From positions 110,001 to 134,536 of the forward strand of contig JAIXMR010000070.1 of assembly GCA_025677835.1 (NCBI GenBank): a stretch of DNA of 24,536 nucleotides, in the 5' to 3' direction. The stretch comes from Sporodiniella umbellata (taxonomy: Eukaryota > Mucoromycota > Mucoromycetes > Mucorales > Rhizopodaceae). Shown piece after piece: positions 22,738 through 24,536 of the stretch. A program made the translations under genes and the position numbers. The notes under the pieces are model-generated. The model was not told the DNA's origin and made no database searches. It saw only the letters and a list, made by a program, of their open reading frames with translations. Position 1 is the stretch's first letter. Each line of letters opens with the position of its first letter.

Positions 22738-24531
22738 ATGTTTACAAATGACACTGCTTCTGAAAACATATCGCGGGAAGGGTGTTTAAATGCAAAAGAA
22801 ACTAAAAGTATAGTGTTCCAGAGTACAGAAACAATTCCTAGTGTCATAGACGAGACTTCTTTAAGCGAAGTTATACTCAGCAACATATATCGCTCCATCC
22901 CGGAAGAAAAAATAGTCTATGTTGACGCAAAACATCCTGGCACTCGGTTAACATTTGGAGAATTGAAAAAACAATCCTTTATCTGTGCTACCAGCTTCAA
23001 AGAGGAGTATGGTCTCAAGCCAGGAGACGTTATTGCAGTATGCTCGCCAAACATAATCCAACATCCGGTCATATTTCTTGGGGCACTTGCCGCAGGTATA
23101 TATACAAATGTATGTATACATATTTTATCACGACTAAAAAAAATATCAAAAGGCTGTATATTTGCACCTATGCGTTGCTCTGCACTCTCTACACCTGAAG
23201 AAACAGCCCAAGATCTTGAGACTATCCGACCTAAGCTACTTATCCTACACCACACGGAGCTCAAACACACTTTTGAATCTGCTAAAAAAGCGGGTATTCC
23301 TGAGTCGCACATTTTGATGTTTAAGGGGCCTAGTGAAACAGCGCTCAGAACCATTGACGATATCTTGGAATCCAATGAGCCTGCTACAGATTACTACCAC
23401 TACAGTAAAGAAGAGGTATCAGACGTACCTTGCTGCTTGTACTTTACATCGGGATCTACTGGCCAAAGGAAGGCTGTTAGAATCTCTCAAAGGTCACTGC
23501 TTTGCAACTTGTTTGTAGCGGGCATAGAAAGCGCTAGCTCTTTGGATAGTATAATAACCCTGAGCGTTAGCTTCATAAGCGTTTTGGTCACGGGATTGGT
23601 TTATCCAATGTATACCGGTTCAACTGCATATATCCTTGATCGAGACAATCCCCCATTGGATGATGTATTAAAACTGGTTGAAAAATATAAGATTAGTCGG
23701 CTAACAACACCACCATTGATGGCAAAAAGACTCATCAGTGATCATGTATTAATGAAAAAATACGACCTTTCTTCTCTTAAGCATATGGCTGTGGGAGGAG
23801 CACATGTAGACAAGACACTATGTCAAGCGTTTGTGGAAAACTCATCTATAAAATTAGTCAATGCTTATGGAATGACAGAATGCTTAGGACTTGCGCAAGG
23901 CACTCCAGAGATGTCGTTGTTAGGATCAGCTGGTAGTTTGAATTTCGGCGCCTCCGTGCGTATTGTAGACAAAAACGGGAACGACTGTACTGCAGGCGAA
24001 CCAGGTGAGCTTCGTATCAAAGGTCCGACAGTCACCAAAGGTTACTACCGTAATTCAGAAGCAACTCGGGAGCTCTTTGATGAGCAGGGCTATATGAAAA
24101 CGGGTGACATATGCAAAATCGATGAAAATATGCTTGTATATCATATCGCACGACTTAAGGAGCTGATAAAATTAGAAACAACAGAAATTTATCCTATCCA
24201 AATTGAAAAGATTCTTTTCACGCATCCTAGCGTAGCAGACTGTGCTGTGGTAGGCGTGCTTCAAAAAGCAAAAGGCGTAGAATATCCTAGAGCCTATGTG
24301 ACTTTGGCCGATGGTGTGGAAGGAACAGAGGCAGTGTTGAAAGAGATCCAAGATTACACAGATACAAGACTAACAGAAAGCAAACGGCTACGTGGAGGAG
24401 TATTCGAAATGAAAGAGTTCGAACGTACTGGATCAGGAAAAATACAGAAGTTCAAGCTTCGTCAGTGGGCAAATAACGAAGTAAATTTAAACCCCATCGG
24501 TATTGATTTTAATAATAAAAGTGCATTTTAA
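22738..24531 (+). CDS. AMP-binding acyl-CoA synthetase / 4-coumarate-CoA ligase-like, copy B
   Basis: Paralogue of copy A with the same reaction type. Two exons, 22738-23095 and 23153-24531, 578 aa, starting MFTNDTASENISREG. The 57-nt intron is stop-free and in frame, so it could be missed. Motifs are A3 FTSGSTGQRKAV, A5 NAYGMTE, A7/A8 TGDICKIDENMLVYHIARLKEL, and A10 RTGSGKIQKF with its Lys. The middle (about 231-430) differs clearly from copy A, for example in SQRSLLCNLFVAG versus GQKVFLSIGLRV, so the substrate pocket may differ. The C-terminus is longer and ends FNNKSAF, not a PTS1. An upstream in-frame ATG at 22585 is rejected because alignment with copy A supports 22738. The stop lies five bases from the window edge. 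Confidence 0.9.
   Translation: MFTNDTASENISREGCLNAKETKSIVFQSTETIPSVIDETSLSEVILSNIYRSIPEEKIVYVDAKHPGTRLTFGELKKQSFICATSFKEEYGLKPGDVIAVCSPNIIQHPVIFLGALAAGIYTNVCIHILSRLKKISKGCIFAPMRCSALSTPEETAQDLETIRPKLLILHHTELKHTFESAKKAGIPESHILMFKGPSETALRTIDDILESNEPATDYYHYSKEEVSDVPCCLYFTSGSTGQRKAVRISQRSLLCNLFVAGIESASSLDSIITLSVSFISVLVTGLVYPMYTGSTAYILDRDNPPLDDVLKLVEKYKISRLTTPPLMAKRLISDHVLMKKYDLSSLKHMAVGGAHVDKTLCQAFVENSSIKLVNAYGMTECLGLAQGTPEMSLLGSAGSLNFGASVRIVDKNGNDCTAGEPGELRIKGPTVTKGYYRNSEATRELFDEQGYMKTGDICKIDENMLVYHIARLKELIKLETTEIYPIQIEKILFTHPSVADCAVVGVLQKAKGVEYPRAYVTLADGVEGTEAVLKEIQDYTDTRLTESKRLRGGVFEMKEFERTGSGKIQKFKLRQWANNEVNLNPIGIDFNNKSAF
23112..23479 (+). repeat. Main conversion tract, copy B arm
   Basis: Inverted partner of 21036-21403. 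It includes the last 41 bases of the 57-nt intron and the coding sequence through RKAV. Confidence 0.93.
24007..24167 (+). repeat. Second conversion tract, copy B arm
   Basis: Inverted partner of 20348-20508, with one mismatch over 161 bases. Confidence 0.9.
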
Positions 24532-24536
24532 GAGCA

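Noticed and set aside
22917..23375. Antisense open frame also present at 21140-21517, which looks like a conserved protein
   Set aside because: Its identity between copies is a by-product of the converted DNA tract; it is the shadow of the synthetase frame.

Overview
The window is nuclear DNA from a fungus. Most of its genes are split by short introns (about 42-110 nt) with GT..AG ends and CTAAC/CTGAC-like branch points. The products are typical fungal proteins: a class V myosin with a DIL tail, a GCR1-type transcription factor, a mitochondrial PPR protein, and duplicated acyl-CoA synthetase-like enzymes. The base composition is AT-rich, with many long A and T runs. A member of Mucoromycota or another early-diverging lineage fits best, but that placement is inference. 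I found no bacterial-type features, no CRISPR array and no tRNA or rRNA gene.

Layout, left to right. The 5' part of an ESCRT-I VPS23/TSG101 gene lies on the minus strand and runs off the left edge. A low-confidence pair of small spliced genes follows (plus 1644-2315, minus 2304-2790) with overlapping 3' ends. Next come an intronless GCR1-domain transcription factor (3198-4268) and an intronless single-pass membrane protein of unknown function (5048-6103). An 11-exon class V myosin (6319-11699, 1596 aa) is followed by a 4-exon mitochondrial PPR protein (12235-13969). A 4-exon poly(A)-binding protein (14564-16377) has long oligo(A) runs just before its start codon. It converges on a 10-exon mitochondrial fumarase (16461-18466, minus). 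Two weak small gene candidates lie between 18549 and 19413. The right end holds two head-to-head paralogues of the AMP-binding (4-coumarate-CoA ligase-like) family, at 20050-21749 (minus) and 22738-24531 (plus).

Most genes are unrelated housekeeping functions: endosomal sorting, actin-based transport, mRNA poly(A) tail binding, mitochondrial RNA processing and the TCA cycle. The clearest functional unit is the divergent enzyme pair. Its most striking feature is a 368-bp stretch with no difference I could find between the two copies. It begins inside the intron and is flanked by clearly diverged sequence. A second tract of 161 bp has one mismatch. This looks like recent gene conversion between inverted paralogues, and the geometry could also allow inversion of the promoter segment between them.

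Exon coordinates were built by hand from reading-frame phase, splice motifs and remembered family alignments. All main gene models keep phase through every junction. No database search was possible.
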